Shown here one piece after another: positions 53,145 to 54,176 of a DNA stretch of 54,176 nucleotides. The notes beneath the pieces were generated by a model. That model worked only from the letters and a program-made list of their open reading frames with translations, was not told the origin of the DNA and made no database searches. Source of the stretch: Veillonellaceae bacterium (GTDB lineage Bacteria; Bacillota; Negativicutes; JAAYSF01). Positions within the stretch are counted from its first letter, which is position 1. The number at the start of each line of letters is the position of its first letter. The DNA lies in the NCBI GenBank assembly GCA_012523975.1, contig JAAYSF010000075.1:1-54176 (forward strand), read 5' to 3'. Made by a program: the position numbers and the translations under genes.

Positions 53145-54176
53145 TTGCGCCCACCTCCAATTTTAGCAGCTTGGGCAAAGAAGTGGTCAAGCCCTTGATA
53201 TATACCCTGTGCCATTTTTTGCTGAAACTTTGGAGAATTGAGCAATTTCTCTTCATTCGGGTTCGTAATGAAGGCCATTTCAACTAGCGCGGCCGGCATT
53301 AATGATTTTTTAATGACATAAAAGTTTGCCGAGTTTACCCGCCGGTCATTAAGCTTGCTAGCTTTAAGAATACTGGACTGAATGCTTTGCGCCAATAGAG
53401 CATCATACATTGACTTTCGGTAATAGAATGTCGAAGTGCCACCTACTTTGGAATTGGTAAATGCATCAGCATGAATGCTGACAAATATATCAGCCTTATT
53501 AAGAGCGGCTAACGTAGTCCTTGCCTTCAGTTCATCAGCCGCTGTCGCACTGGCTCCATATACATCATTGTCACCGCGCCGCGTCATGACAACCTTAGCG
53601 CCTGCCTTCTCCAACAATACTGCTAATTTCTGAGCAACAGCCAAGGTAACCGTTTTTTCCTTAGTACCGCCCGGCCCTACAGCGCCAGGATCGCTGCCAC
53701 CGTGTCCGGGATCAAGCGCAATTGTTTTCCCCTTTAATCCTGCCGTAAAATTATAGACAATCGGCAAGGCCGGTTTGTTAATGTCAACAACTACCCTATA
53801 GGGCTTGTCCGCTTTTTCATCGCGGAGCAGGGAGAAAACACGGTAACCTGTTTTGTCAATCATATTCTCTAAATCTATGATAAGTTTAGTTACGCCATTA
53901 GCCTCTATCAATTTTACCTGATTTGCTATCTTTCCGTCAAGCGCTTGGACAGCTACCATACTGCCTAAACCCGCGCCCTTTATACTGATTTCAAGCCGTG
54001 GAACTGGCAAATCCTTTAAGACGGCCTCACCTTTAACAGGACCAGTTGCATCAATAACCAATCTTAGTTTTGATTCACCGGTAACAGCATCATTATGTAC
54101 AGCATACCTAACACTTGTTATTTCAGTTTTGGCATTAACTGATGCTTTAGCATTAACCGATGCTTTAGCATTAACC
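53141..54176 (-). CDS. AMIN-domain N-acetylmuramoyl-L-alanine amidase (5' end missing)
   Basis: The reading frame runs off the right edge, so the N terminus and signal peptide are missing; 345 codons including the stop are present. An AMIN domain (LRLVIDATGPV to VVDINKPALPIVYNF) is followed by an amidase_3 zinc domain: TIALDPGHGGSDPGA, FVSIHADAF, and Glu in ALVEMAFITNP. AMIN domains target amidases to cell-wall sites. Before the AMIN domain the edge shows an 18-base tandem repeat encoding VNAKAS units. The stop overlaps gerM. Confidence 0.93.
   Translation of the reverse strand, partial: VNAKASVNAKASVNAKTEITSVRYAVHNDAVTGESKLRLVIDATGPVKGEAVLKDLPVPRLEISIKGAGLGSMVAVQALDGKIANQVKLIEANGVTKLIIDLENMIDKTGYRVFSLLRDEKADKPYRVVVDINKPALPIVYNFTAGLKGKTIALDPGHGGSDPGAVGPGGTKEKTVTLAVAQKLAVLLEKAGAKVVMTRRGDNDVYGASATAADELKARTTLAALNKADIFVSIHADAFTNSKVGGTSTFYYRKSMYDALLAQSIQSSILKASKLNDRRVNSANFYVIKKSLMPAALVEMAFITNPNEEKLLNSPKFQQKMAQGIYQGLDHFFAQAAKIGGGRK

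Overview
The window reads as chromosomal core DNA from an anaerobic, spore-forming Firmicute, most likely of the class Negativicutes (Sporomusa/Pelosinus-like). This is inferred from gene content, not from a database match. It carries an alpha/beta-type small acid-soluble spore protein, GerM, CwlD-like and PdaB-like genes, a flavodiiron protein, the futalosine route to menaquinone, HrcA/CIRCE control of groESL and a metabolite-riboswitch repertoire typical of Firmicutes. About 62 genes are supported. I see no tRNA, rRNA, insertion sequence, prophage or CRISPR array.

Left part (1-13.5 kb): a TtcA-like tRNA thiolase (+), a DUF169 protein and a divergent polysaccharide deacetylase (both -). Next comes a compact histidine operon read leftwards from a strong promoter at 10388-10416: hisG-D-C-B-H-A-F-IE followed by a SagB-type nitroreductase. 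HisG is the short form. Its partner HisZ lies in a separate small operon behind a TrpR-family YerC regulator.

13.6-18.5 kb is a methionine operon behind a SAM-I riboswitch: metN-metI-aminotransferase-metQ-metQ2. 18.5-26.5 kb is mixed: a TetR regulator with a candidate self-operator, a dipeptidase, a flavodiiron protein, a frameshifted cwlD-like amidase, an aspartate-type aminotransferase, DUF456, DUF523, an iron alcohol dehydrogenase lacking a normal start codon, and small orphans.

26.6-37.3 kb is purine metabolism read leftwards: a guanine-riboswitch-like aptamer followed by a ykkC-subtype-2 (probably PRPP) aptamer, a nucleobase permease, then purE-C-F-M-N-H-D; guaA lies upstream. 37.4-41.2 kb is menaquinone synthesis (mqnE-mqnA-mqnC) with an MTA-phosphorylase-like enzyme in the operon.

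41.5-46 kb holds a PdaB-like deacetylase whose ribosome-binding site lies in a long hairpin, orphan and small membrane genes (including 53- and 27-codon genes), and groES-groEL with a perfect CIRCE element. 46.1-48.1 kb is an ANTAR regulator and its sensor kinase. A dense same-orientation cluster of DnaA boxes lies just upstream of the kinase. 48.3-54.2 kb carries tsaD, the SASP gene, thiL-tsaE-tsaB-rimI (threonylcarbamoyl-adenosine tRNA modification and thiamine phosphate kinase), and gerM behind an AMIN-domain amidase cut by the window edge.

Most notable for follow-up: the DnaA-box cluster away from any dnaA gene, the tandem purine/PRPP-type riboswitch, the menaquinone operon with an MTAP homologue, the 24-bp palindrome at 41453-41476, and the hairpin over the RBS of the PdaB-like gene. 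No wholly new multi-gene system is evident.
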